DNA of 12,626 nucleotides from Conidiobolus incongruus B7586 (GCA_000697335.1 JNEM01015313.1:1-12626), one strand, 5' to 3'; shown: positions 1-8,481, counted from the stretch's first letter. Numbers and translations: made by a program. Notes: generated by a model not told the origin, from the sequence alone.

Positions 1-1
1 A

Positions 2-430
2 GCAATGGATTATAATGGCATATGCTATTCTTATTTAGTTCCTAAAGGAAAATCCATTAATAGTAAACTTTATATTTCTTTTTTAAATAAAACTATTTCT
101 AATTGGTATTCTCAATATAATTTGAGAAGACCTATTATTTTGCATGATAATTGCAAAATACATAAATCTAAAGTTGTAAAAAACTTTCTAATTAAAAATA
201 ACTGGAAAGAACTACCACATCCAGTATATTCCCCAGATTATAACCCATGTGATTATAATTGTTTTGGGCAATTAAAAAACCAGCTTGCAGGAAAGAAAAT
301 TTCTGCAGGAAAATTTAATTGGTTTGTGAAACATCAAATTTCAGTCCTTAATAAAAAGAACTGTTTTTTAGGTGTTAGATCTTTGCCAAAAGTATGGCAA
401 AAAGTTATTAGAAATAAAGGAAATTATTAA
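2..430 (+). CDS. mariner-family transposase, C-terminal part (5' end outside window)
   Basis: This is the catalytic C-terminal part of a mariner (Tc1/mariner superfamily) transposase, which cuts and pastes the element at TA dinucleotides in the nucleus. The frame is open at the left edge, so the methionine at base 5 is internal, matching the family's 'WWD.KG.I.YE' region. Counting from it, the second catalytic Asp is residue 48 (HDN motif, bases 146-148). The third is residue 83 (SPDYNPCDYN, bases 251-253). Exactly 34 residues separate them, the DD34D signature of true mariner elements; the first Asp (family motif GDEKW) must lie before the window. LAGKK and the closing LPKVWQKVI...GNY match the family's C-terminal end, so the 3' part is complete and uninterrupted. 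The helix-turn-helix DNA-binding half is not visible. A mariner identity is secure; whether the whole element is functional cannot be judged from this part. Confidence 0.93.
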   Translation, partial: AMDYNGICYSYLVPKGKSINSKLYISFLNKTISNWYSQYNLRRPIILHDNCKIHKSKVVKNFLIKNNWKELPHPVYSPDYNPCDYNCFGQLKNQLAGKKISAGKFNWFVKHQISVLNKKNCFLGVRSLPKVWQKVIRNKGNY

Positions 431-483
431 TTTTATATTATATATTTATTTTTACTTTGTATATATTAAAATGTTTATTTTTT

Positions 484-523
484 TTCAATCGCAAAAAATT
501 CCCATTATTTAAATTACAAAGTA
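484..523 (-). repeat. probable 3' terminal inverted repeat of the mariner element and TA target site
   Basis: About 55 bases after the transposase stop, the minus strand reads CTTTGTAATTTAAATAATGG followed by GAATTTTTTGCGATTG. This resembles the cecropia-type mariner end, which has a TAATGG-plus-T-run core some 14-17 bases from the tip. A TA dinucleotide at 522-523 would be the target duplication, putting the element boundary at about 521. The left repeat lies outside the window, so the pairing cannot be confirmed; the boundary is an inference from position and resemblance. Confidence 0.45.
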
Positions 524-920
524 ATATAAAAATATTAATATTAATTAATAATTATTATTTTTTAATAAAATCTATTTTTAATAGAATTTAAATATTAATT
601 TATGTATTTAACTATTAATTATCAAGTTAATTATAAATTAATTCTTATTTTTTATATATATTTAATAGTTTTTTAATATGAATATTAATTTAAATAATTT
701 AAATAATTTAAATAATATAAATAATTTAATATCCAAATAAATTTAATAATAAACTTTAATAACTTTAATTATTAATTAATCTAATAATAGTAATAAGTTA
801 AATGATATTTTATATTTAATATTTTGAAATATATAGTAATTTAATAGGATTTAAAATAATATCATTAAAAAATAATTATTAGAATATATGATATTAAATA
901 CAATATTTATAATTTTATTT

Positions 921-922
<2 letters not shown>

Positions 923-992
<70 letters not shown>
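923..992. repeat. (TAA)n microsatellite
   Basis: An uninterrupted run of about 23 TAA/ATA units. Its purity suggests recent slippage expansion; there is no coding frame around it. Confidence 0.95.
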
Positions 993-1260
993 TTAATATA
1001 AAATAAATAAAAAAATAATAACTCAAAATCTTTTATTTTATTTTATAATATAATTAAATCATAATTATTATAAATTATATCAAAATTTATAAATATCATT
1101 GAAATATAAATATTTATATAATATATAGTTTATTATAGGATTTGTGAGTTTAAACTTAAAAGTTAAAAATTCCAAAATTTAAAAATCTAATTTATATTAT
1201 TATTAATAGTTTAAGAAAATATATTTAATAATTAATATTTTATTTTTATATACAAAAAAT

Positions 1261-1293
1261 TATAATAATGATAATAATAATAATAATAATAAA
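1261..1293. repeat. short (TAA)n microsatellite
   Basis: A second run of the same trinucleotide, interrupted once by a G near its left end. Confidence 0.85.
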
Positions 1294-1684
1294 AGAAAAA
1301 AATTAGTTTAATTTGTATATTTTTTTAAGATTTATTAAATGATTTGATTAATCAATAGTTCAAAACCTAAAAGAATAGTAAGTAAATAATGAAATATATG
1401 AAAAACTATATCAATATACTTAAACTACATTAAAGGATAAGGATTACAATTAGAAGATTCCAGTTTGAATTCTAAGAGCTCAAAATTGATAATAGTATAG
1501 GAAGTAATACAGGCATTATGCTGGCCTCCTAGATTGTGATAGAGTCTTCAATAATTGTATGTTGAGGTTGAGACATAGAACCCATTGAACATGTATTTTC
1601 GTATACCAGTGTCAAACATGTTAAAATTCAAATGTCAAAATCCAAACAAAAATTCATTTAGAGAATGGAAGAAAAAGAATGAGC

Positions 1685-1767
1685 GAGAGTATAAGTATGG
1701 TAGGGTACTCGCCTTCCACATTGAAGTGGTGTCTTTCAGCTACCATTAAACAGGGACTCATAACCCA
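1685..1767 (+). repeat. conserved 83-bp tRNA-Gly-like block, copy 1
   Basis: Starting at GAGAGTATAAG, it contains GGTAGGGTACTCGCCTTCCA, which resembles the D-arm and anticodon region of a eukaryotic tRNA-Gly(TCC). A possible four-pair D stem (AGTA/TACT) encloses an eight-base loop. A box-B-like GGGACT...AACCC follows about 60 bases later. The 3' anticodon stem and the acceptor pairing are not convincing, so this is a tRNA-derived relic (SINE-like) at best, not a working tRNA gene. Confidence 0.5.
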
Positions 1768-1869
1768 ATCAATTTCAATTCCATCGTGTAACCCTCCAAA
1801 ATTATGAATTCAAGTCCTTGTATGGTGGAATTAAAAATTTCACTCAGTAAAGAGAACAAAATAACAAGG

Positions 1870-1952
1870 GAGAGTATAAGTATGGTAGGGTACTCGCCTT
1901 CCACATTGAAGTGGTGTCTTTCAGCTACCATTAAATAGGGACTCGGAACCCA
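1870..1952 (+). repeat. conserved 83-bp tRNA-Gly-like block, copy 2
   Basis: Three differences from copy 1, all in the last 20 bases. Here the box-B-like element reads GGGACTCGGAACCC, closer to the T-arm consensus than in copy 1. The strong conservation of this block compared with the rest of the unit suggests either a recent duplication by local gene conversion or selection on the block. Confidence 0.5.
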
Positions 1953-2274
1953 TGCATTGTCCACAGTACTGAGAATCTTAAATTCCAAAGGAAATTGACA
2001 TTAGAAGGAACCCGAAGAGGACTATTGCAAACTTAGTGAAATGAAAAAGGAATGTAAGCTAATGAAGTGGAACTCCAAATAAAAAAATAGGGGAGTAATA
2101 AAATAGAGGTGTGCTAATAGGGAGAAATGATAATCATATTAAAAGTGTTATAAATCAAAAATCAGTCACTATTCTTTTTATATTGAAAATTTTCACAATT
2201 TGATTTGAATATGATTGGATATTTAATTATCTATATTTGAAACCAATTACTATAAATTTAATTAATTTGCATAA

Positions 2275-2370
2275 TAAATTTAATAATTAATTGATAAAGG
2301 GTTATTAATTAATATACTAAAAAATCAGATTCTTAAATGATAATACTAATTTTTATCTATCATGACGTGA
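2275..2370. repeat. diverged direct duplication, copy A
   Basis: Shares, in the same order, AATTGATAAA, TATACTAAAA, ATCAGAT, TTTTATCTAT and ATGACG with 2516-2648, about 240 bases further on. The second copy carries an extra 35-40 bases before the last two islands. It looks like an old segmental duplication or two relics of one short repeat; no family is recognised. Confidence 0.6.
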
Positions 2371-2377
2371 TATATCT

Positions 2378-2400
2378 ATTATTGGTTTATCTCCAATAAT
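2378..2400. repeat. small perfect inverted repeat
   Basis: ATTATTGG and CCAATAAT pair perfectly over eight bases around a seven-base loop, directly after duplication copy A. No run of T or coding neighbour suggests a role. Confidence 0.5.
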
Positions 2401-2515
2401 TTCAATTTTCCAATCTTTTAATATAAAAAATTTTTTGTGATATTTATTAATTTTTTAATATAACAATATTTATAAGTGACATAAATAATTTTTAGTTTAT
2501 TAAAAATTATACCCT

Positions 2516-2648
2516 AAATTTAATTATTAATTGATAAAAGGATATTATGAACTATACTAAAAGATCAGATTTTCAAATAACAACAATAACTTTTTATTTA
2601 ATATAGTATATTATTATTCAGCTTTATTTTTATCTATGATGACGTTAT
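2516..2648. repeat. diverged direct duplication, copy B
   Basis: The partner of 2275-2370, longer because of an A/T-rich insertion before the shared TTTTATCTAT...ATGACG end. No coding content. Confidence 0.6.
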
Positions 2649-3201
2649 AATTCTATAATAAAAATATCTTTGATTTTTTTAATATCAAAATAAATAATAT
2701 ATAATTATATTAAATTATTAAACTTATTATTTTAATTTTTATATTTTTGATTTATTATTAATAAAATAATTGGATATATATAAAATACTGTTATAAATAT
2801 TCTTGGTTTACAGTTCCATAGGTTTTGGAATGGCAAAGATTTATTTTAGAATTTATATTATTGGAAGTCATTTTTATAAATAAAATAAAAATATATATAT
2901 TAGATCAACAATAACACTAAAGAATGTGTATAAACTTAGAGTGAGAGAGAGTTTATTGCTAAAATGATTTTTATGTTTTATATCATGGGGCTAGTAACCA
3001 TAAATATTAGTTATCCTTATCCAAGCATCATCTATTAATAAGAACACATCTAATTTTATAACTCATATACTAAACAAATAATATTATTTTAATTATTTTA
3101 TTATTAAATATTAATATATAATATTTTATAAATTGATTAAATTCATTTGAAAAAATTTCTTTTTATATAAGCAAATTTTTAATTATATAATAATATTATA
3201 G

Positions 3202-3629
3202 TGATAGGGAATAATCTTGTCCATTACTCAAGAAATGCTAATTACCACACTAATGCAAGCAGTCACATTAGAGGCACCTCATTTTATGAACTGGTTGAAC
3301 TCATCATTTATTCCCTGTCAGGCATTCATATTCACAAATATTTACAATTTACACTAATATAAGATTATCACAAACCAACTAATAAAGATATCTTTCTATT
3401 TTTATTTTCAAAAGTATCTAGTCTCTAAGTTTACCTTGTAATACTCACAAAAGTATTAAGCTGTGATACGTGTGAGATTTACTTTATTCAAAGAACCTGT
3501 TTTGCAATAAGCTATTCCCAACTAATTTGGTGAACTCCCTTAATTTGCCTTAATTTTGTGGTAATCTATTGTATGCCACTAGTGATTCCCTGTTTAAGCT
3601 TTAAAAGTCTATTTCCTCCCACATTTACA
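3202..3629 (+). mobile_element. 428-bp LTR-like repeat, older copy
   Basis: It begins TGATAGGGAATAATC, ends TTTACA and is homologous over its whole length to 5879-6306, by eye roughly three quarters to four fifths identical. The TG...CA ends, exactly equal lengths and a conserved TATAAG followed by AATAAA about 130 bases in suit a retrotransposon LTR read on the plus strand. No flanking target duplication, primer-binding site or polyprotein is visible, so a solo LTR or another non-autonomous repeat is possible. It holds one CpG against 18 in its partner, which suggests a much older or more heavily mutated copy. Treated as a fossil. Confidence 0.55.
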
Positions 3630-4300
3630 GTTGTCATTTAAATCATTATTAATTTGAAATTTTCATCAAATTAAAGTTTTTGTTTTGTATCATTGCACAA
3701 ATAAAAATTACAAATTTGGTGAAAACTGTGATTCATTTTTATATAATGTAATTAATCAAATACAATTAATCAAATTTCACCAGTAATTTCAATAATTGAA
3801 AACAGATTTGAGATACATATTAATAGTGAATAGTCAGTTCAGGTAAATGTAGAAAGAGATTAAAAATCTAGATATACTGTTATCAAATCTGAATATAACA
3901 ATACATACGTAATAAAATCAAAAGTATTTGTGTACAAAATTTTCACATTAATCTATATGCTTGTTTAAATTTACCATATTCCTCGTATTTTTTAATTGAT
4001 AATTATAATATCTATATACCCAAGATTAGCTGAAGTGAAAAGAAAGATTTATATTTGAAATCTTAATTAAGAAAATGAGTGCACTATTGGCTATAAACCA
4101 CTTTACTAGACCAATTAATATTAAAGATATTTTATTAATTAAAAGCTTTGAATCAATTGTATTTTTTTCCTTTAATACAAAAACAACGTTACTAAATTCA
4201 GCAATAATATTGCCACAAGTCAGTTCACCCCTTTCCTACCAAATACATTTACAACAACCTAATATAAGAATTATTTCTCCTTACAAGATCAGCCACTTCA
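3630..4300. other. gene-free A/T-rich stretch
   Basis: No supported gene. A 110-codon frame begins at 4075 but lacks coding character (see rejected items). Composition becomes less A/T-rich from about 4200, leading into the promoter-like segment. Confidence 0.65.
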
Positions 4301-4344
4301 GTTCTGTTTTTTATTTGGCTGATGGTACAAGCGACCAGAGAACC

Positions 4345-4480
4345 TCGGAAATTTCTTTGCCCAATTCACACTATATAAAACCCGGAATTAAATCTATCCA
4401 CAAGTAGACGAGCTTGATTTGCGTCCTCTCAGTTATCTGACTTAAACCAATAAATCCTCTCTCTCTAACAGTTATATGGA
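4345..4480 (+). promoter_or_regulatory. strong promoter-like module without an obvious gene
   Basis: A consensus TATA box (TATATAAAA, 4372-4380) lies in unusually G+C-bearing sequence. TCGGAAAT (4345-4352) precedes it, and a pyrimidine tract, CCTCTCTCTCTAACAG, follows about 75-90 bases downstream. The first ATG (4477) opens only a ten-codon frame. The layout of TATA box, CT tract and ATG matches a functional core promoter. The product could be a non-coding RNA, a lost gene, or a long leader for the frame at 4926, with the ten-codon frame as an upstream ORF. Which of these applies is not resolved. Confidence 0.5.
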
Positions 4481-4499
4481 ATTTCCCGGATCTCTCACT

Positions 4500-4754
4500 T
4501 GTATTTAAATTAATCCAAATATTGCTTTCCGAATAAGTATTAATATATTGACAACATATTAGAATAATTTGTATTTACATTCCAATTCTATTATTTCAAT
4601 TTAAATTAATAAACTTATATAATGAAATAAATATATATATATTCATTAAAATTAAAAAAAATATCACTAATTAATAATTAATTAATTATTTAGTATTATA
4701 TAAATTTTTAAATTTTATTTAATTAATTTTATTTAAATTTAAAAATTATAAGGA

Positions 4755-4788
<34 letters not shown>

Positions 4789-4865
4789 AATTAAAAATTT
4801 ATAACATTTTTATTATTAAATTTATTTAAAATTTCAATTTAATAATTTTCAGAAATTTCAACGTA
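4500..4865. other. A/T-rich leader or spacer with (AT)n tract
   Basis: It contains only A/T-rich sequence and a dinucleotide run. It separates the orphan promoter from the next reading frame; no gene seen. Confidence 0.7.
4755..4782. repeat. (AT)n microsatellite
   Basis: Fourteen or so AT units, about 145-170 bases before the ATG at 4926. It could serve as a degenerate TATA element, but may simply be a slippage tract. Confidence 0.9.
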
Positions 4866-4903
4866 TTCTCTCTCTTTCTCTCTCTCTTTCTCTCTTTCTC
4901 TCT
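4866..4903 (+). promoter_or_regulatory. CT-rich tract just before a start codon
   Basis: A 38-base run made only of C and T ends 22 bases before the ATG at 4926. Pyrimidine tracts at this position are common around transcription starts in fungi. It supports 4926 as a real start. Confidence 0.5.
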
Positions 4904-4925
4904 GAATTAGATATTAATAAATAAA

Positions 4926-5315
4926 ATGGAAAGAGATGAAAATCCTGTATTCTTTACCTACAAACCATGTCCCAAAGACTTTGAAATAGAAATTATTGAT
5001 CACAAAGACTATGGTTATGTATTCTATGAATATATTAAAGGTGATTCATTTATTGGAGCTAATGATGAGGAACTTATAAAATATTATAAGGACAATGATT
5101 ATGTATTTACTTATTTAGTACTAAAAGAAAAATATTCATTTGAAGATAATAAAGTAAAAGTTGTAGAAGAAACATTTATTCAAGTATGTTATATAAAATT
5201 TGAAACTAATCTATATAACTTAGAAAGAATTAACTTAGATATAGGAGAAACAGATTTACCTAGTCTTGATGATATATTCAATTGTTTACAAACTAGGAAC
5301 CATATGAGAGATTAA
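4926..5315 (+). CDS. unrecognised acidic protein, 129 residues
   Basis: The frame starts MERDENPVFF and ends QTRNHMRD. It is the only long plus-strand frame in this part with coding character: mixed codon use, tryptophan-free but rich in Asp, Glu, Lys and Tyr, with no low-complexity runs. There is no signal peptide or membrane segment. I do not recognise the family; the D/E-rich stretches around residues 20-60 and the C-terminal LDDIF suggest a soluble cytosolic protein. The start is supported by a CT tract ending 22 bases upstream. Coding-like composition continues in the same frame after the stop, so this may be the preserved front of a longer, decaying gene (see 5316-5852). No introns are evident. 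Coding status is fairly likely; function unknown. Confidence 0.5.
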   Translation: MERDENPVFFTYKPCPKDFEIEIIDHKDYGYVFYEYIKGDSFIGANDEELIKYYKDNDYVFTYLVLKEKYSFEDNKVKVVEETFIQVCYIKFETNLYNLERINLDIGETDLPSLDDIFNCLQTRNHMRD

Positions 5316-5852
5316 CCTGATCTTAAGGAATATTTAAAGAATAATTAAATAGAAGATAATTCAAAAAATAAAGTTGAAAAAAACATATAAAAGATTATTT
5401 TGATTAAACCTTATAACATTTTAATTAATTCTGAATCAGAAATAAAATTTTCAGTCCTAATAATATTCATTTTACTAATAATGATTTCAAATCATCCTAT
5501 TATAGCCTAAAAACTCTTTTAAAATATCGGATTTTATTAATGGAATAAATTAACTTAAAGTCAAAGATTTTTAATTTTTAAATGATTACAAAATTAATTA
5601 ACAATTATATGTTGAAATCAATTGAGGTTATATTTTAGTTAAATTTTATAATATTTTTATACTGGATTCAGAAACTTAAAATTTTGGTGTGATGATAAGG
5701 ATATTGAATCAATATGGATTCAAGTTAGTAAACTTAAAGAATTTATTAATCTCATATTTTTTATACTGAGTTATGTTATTTAGATAAAGAGAATTCATAT
5801 AGCATTAGATATGTTATTCATTGGAATCAGTTAACTATTGACAGATGATTAA
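5316..5852 (+). pseudogene. possible decayed continuation of the 4926 gene
   Basis: Downstream of the TAA at 5313-5315, the same frame keeps protein-like composition in places. The clearest is a 39-codon run containing FWCDDKDIESIWIQ (about 5682-5723) that looks unlike the surrounding A/T desert. About fifteen in-frame stops interrupt the whole segment, mostly TAA, the kind expected from C-to-T change at CAA codons. The segment ends 26 bases before the younger LTR-like repeat. Alternatives are chance open runs in A/T-rich DNA, or an unrelated relic. Without a homologue this is a weak call. Confidence 0.3.
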
Positions 5853-5878
5853 AACACAAATACATTTAATGTATCGAA

Positions 5879-6306
5879 TGATGGAGAATAATCCTGTCAA
5901 TTACTCAAGAAACTCCGATTACCGCAGGATTCGCGAAGTCACATTGGAGATATCACATCCCATGAACTAGTTGATCCTATTACTTTCCGCCCGTAAGTCA
6001 TTCATGTCCACAAAAATCAACAATGGAACCTAATATAAGATTATCATAAGCAAACTAATAAACACATCTTCTATCTTCATTTTCAAAAGTATACCGTCTC
6101 TAAGTTTTTCTCGTAACCCTCACAAAAGTGTTGAGTCGTGACGAGCGTGAGATATTTACTTTATTCAAAGAACCCGATTCGTAACAAGTCATTTTCACCT
6201 ACTTTTGTGAACCCCAATAATTTCCCTTAATTACGTGGTAATTTATCGTTTACCACTGGCGATTCCCCGTTTAAGCTCGTAAAGCCCATTGTTGTCAGTG
6301 TTAACA
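5879..6306 (+). mobile_element. 428-bp LTR-like repeat, younger copy
   Basis: It begins TGATGGAGAATAATCCTGTC and ends AGTGTTAACA, in the same orientation as 3202-3629 and exactly as long. It keeps 18 CpG dinucleotides where the other copy has one, so it is probably the more recent and closer to the ancestral sequence. TG...CA ends and an internal TATAAG/AATAAA pair suit an LTR. The two copies flank host-like DNA rather than retroelement genes, and no matching 5-bp duplications are seen. They are therefore more likely two separate insertions than the two ends of one element. Treated as a fossil. Confidence 0.55.
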
Positions 6307-6620
6307 CCCGACACGAAGGCGAAATTGTTACAGCAATTGTAGTAGTAAGATTTAAGAAGTTGCAAGTCTGGACTATTACTAACTATTTGTAAAAATATCC
6401 AAGGTATTTCCAACTTTCCCTATTCGAATGTTAATTAATCGATTCTAAGGATGAGATGCGAATCCACTATGGTGGAAAAAGAGCAAAACTTTATCGAGCA
6501 CTTGGACTTTTCTATTACCCTGACAACCACTGAATTTCAGTGTATGTCACCCAATTCAAACCCTTTCTACACTCTTATTAATTTGAATGTTAATGTTATA
6601 ACGGACTCAAATACTTAATA
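6307..6620 (+). other. CpG-bearing segment with a 55-codon open frame
   Basis: Directly after the younger repeat, composition stays less A/T-rich, with about nine CpGs, until about 6620, where the A/T desert resumes. A frame from the ATG at 6451 to the TAA at 6616-6618 encodes 55 residues beginning MRCESTMVEKEQ and containing HLDFSITLTTTEFQCMSP. It has no signal peptide and no family that I recognise. The segment may be internal sequence of the same mobile element, or an exon of an unrecognised gene. Nothing equivalent follows the older repeat copy. Confidence 0.35.
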
Positions 6621-8340
6621 TAATTTTCACAATTACCAATTATTTATTAGATTTTTAATGGAGTATCCCTTTAGAATATTTTTCAATTGAAAGATTCATC
6701 TGAAAGCAAGGAAAATTCTAAAGATTTTAAAAAATTTTTGATGGTATTGGCATTGGCTTAAGAAGGTTTAGAAAATTCATTTATATTAATAATAGTATAA
6801 TATTTTATTAAATTGAATATCATATTTAAAAGCTTAAAGACAAAAAATTAATTAGTTAGTTAATTTGATACAGTATTATTTATATCAATAATATTATCAT
6901 TATATATTTTAAATCTAGATATTTTTACTGATATCTTTATCAATTGAGCAATCATTTTTTGAAATTTTAAAACAATTCTTATTATTTTTAATATATATTA
7001 CTTAGTACAAAAAATTTATAGCAAAATAATTAATTTAAGATTATAAATTAATATTGAAATAGAATTTAATATATAGTATTTTGTTATTAATTACATTAAT
7101 CTTTATATTTTTAATAATTATATTTTATAAAACTTAGATTTTAAGTACTTTAATAATATAAAATTTACTTTAATTCAATTCAATTATAAATTAGAAAATT
7201 TAATGTCCTTATAAGATATATGAAAGTGACTCGTATATAAATTAAAGGTAATATTGGCATTTTAAAAGTTAAAATTCTCAATTGATTCTAATTTATAAAT
7301 TTTTTAAATAATTTAATATTATGAAATTATATTTTATAAAAAAGAATTTAAATAATCTCATAAATAATTTTTTTCACTCTATTACATTAATTATTGGTAA
7401 CTCATATTATTTCTATTTTTTTTCAAAAAGACTTATTCTAAGAAATTATTTTCCATTTTAAGTAGTTTAACAAAAATTTTAATTATTAATTCATTATATT
7501 TGATGTATTAATATTAATATTAATAATTACATTACTTATTTCATAATTGATATTCAATTGGTTCAAATTTTAATTATTTTATAATAGTGTAAACCTTAAC
7601 AAGTTTGAATTATATTAATCAAACCTTATTATATGTTGAAGTTTCAAAATATTTATAAAGGATATGATATTAAGTAGGAAATTATCACGTTTATTCTATT
7701 ATTTTGATTAATTTTCCTATTCAATTTTAAATTTTTCAACTATATATATTAATCTTAAATTGATTGAACAGATCGTAAAAATATAAGGTGAAATATGAAT
7801 GATGAATAATGAATAATGAGAATAGTATTGTAATGATTTAATTAAATAATAATTTAATGGTAAGTATCCGTTTCATTGGATAATGATTAGCATATAAATA
7901 TCTAACTGATAATATTGAGTGTTCAATAAATATTATAATCTATTACTTAATATTTTGCATAAAATTGAAATATATTATTTGATAACATCTAATATTGTAA
8001 TTGATTGTTACACTAAAAATTTAACTCTTTTAACTCAAATATGTTAATAGTATTTGAATATTTTTTTCAATTATTAATAAACCAATTCTCCACCTAATTG
8101 TATTTAATAAAATCCAGTAATAAAATTACCACAATTACACACAAGGATCATCACTTCAAATTCAGCTCAAACTTCATGAATGAGGCTCAATACCCAAACT
8201 AATCAATCCAATGTTCAATTTAATATTATTAATCCATTAACTTAGCCATTTCTTACAACTATCCTATATCTCAAAACTTAAGTTATTTTTAATCACCAAT
8301 TAATTTAAGTAACCAGACCAAATATCAAACTTGACTCTAT
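6621..8340. other. gene-free A/T desert
   Basis: Nearly pure A/T sequence for about 1.7 kb with no coding frame, RNA gene or long repeat seen on either strand. Composition rises in C from about 8080 towards the promoter of the next gene. Confidence 0.75.
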
Positions 8341-8351
8341 AATTTTAAGTT

Positions 8352-8412
8352 TCGGAAATTAAAGGCTGATTGAAAATCTCAGTTTCGATTGAATATCTCT
8401 CGTGTATAAAAA
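8352..8412 (+). promoter_or_regulatory. core promoter of the small secreted-protein gene
   Basis: TATAAAAA at 8405-8412 lies 70-77 bases before the start codon, leaving a leader of roughly 40-50 bases if transcription starts at the usual distance. TCGGAAAT at 8352-8359 is also present upstream of the TATA box of the 4345-4480 module. Confidence 0.6.
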
Positions 8413-8481
8413 CCACTTTCAAGCTAGTTTTCAATTGAATTATTAGATCTTGTCTCTGTATCATCCATTAATACTAGTAGA

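Larger units (their letters stand above)
524..1420. other. gene-free A/T desert with simple repeats
   Basis: Almost pure A/T sequence without any frame of coding character on either strand. It includes a short AAATAATTT-type periodic stretch near 688-727 and two trinucleotide tracts listed separately. No RNA gene or promoter is apparent. Confidence 0.8.
1501..2057. repeat. tandem array, three units of about 185 bp
   Basis: Three consecutive units begin near 1501, 1685 and 1870, a period of 184-185 bp. Units two and three share an 83-bp block (1685-1767 and 1870-1952) with only three differences. Unit one is far more diverged, but keeps islands in register: GCCT..CC, TCTTCA and the block-closing GAACCCA or AACCCA. 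The unit tails also align. A TCGT-TA-CC...AATTCAA island is shared by units one and two. An A/G-rich end (AGAATGAGC near 1676-1684, GGAATGTAAGC near 2049-2057) is shared by units one and three. Faint similarity continues on both sides (1450-1500 and 2085-2125), so the array may once have been longer. Local composition is less A/T-rich than the flanks. Function is unknown; see the tRNA-like block. Confidence 0.75.
2060..3200. other. gene-free A/T-rich stretch
   Basis: No frame of coding character and no recognisable RNA gene on either strand. The only internal structure seen is a diverged direct duplication (2275-2370 with 2516-2648) and a perfect eight-base hairpin at 2378-2400. Confidence 0.75.

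Noticed and set aside
923-992. CRISPR array or replication origin
   Set aside because: It is a plain trinucleotide microsatellite without spacers, and the genome is eukaryotic by its introns.
1685-1767. Functional tRNA-Gly gene
   Set aside because: The 3' side of the anticodon stem, the T arm and the acceptor pairing are missing or poor, so only a tRNA-derived relic is supportable.
1758-1988. 76-codon minus-strand frame
   Set aside because: It lies across the tandem array and its most protein-like part is simply the conserved 83-bp block read in reverse. No start context, and the other units do not keep the frame.
4075-4407. 110-codon plus-strand frame
   Set aside because: Codon content is that of random A/T-rich DNA (Ile, Ser, Leu, Asn heavy), it has no promoter before it, and it runs through the TATA box at 4372, which must be promoter DNA if that element is real.
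5316-5600. Ciliate-like genetic code with TAA as glutamine
   Set aside because: Substituting Gln makes part of this segment read plausibly, but the kaptin gene has about 28 Gln codons, all CAA or CAG, and TGA stops also interrupt the segment.
3202-6306. One complete LTR retrotransposon bounded by the two 428-bp copies
   Set aside because: The DNA between them has no retroelement coding sequence, no primer-binding site is seen next to either copy, and the outer flanks show no target duplication.
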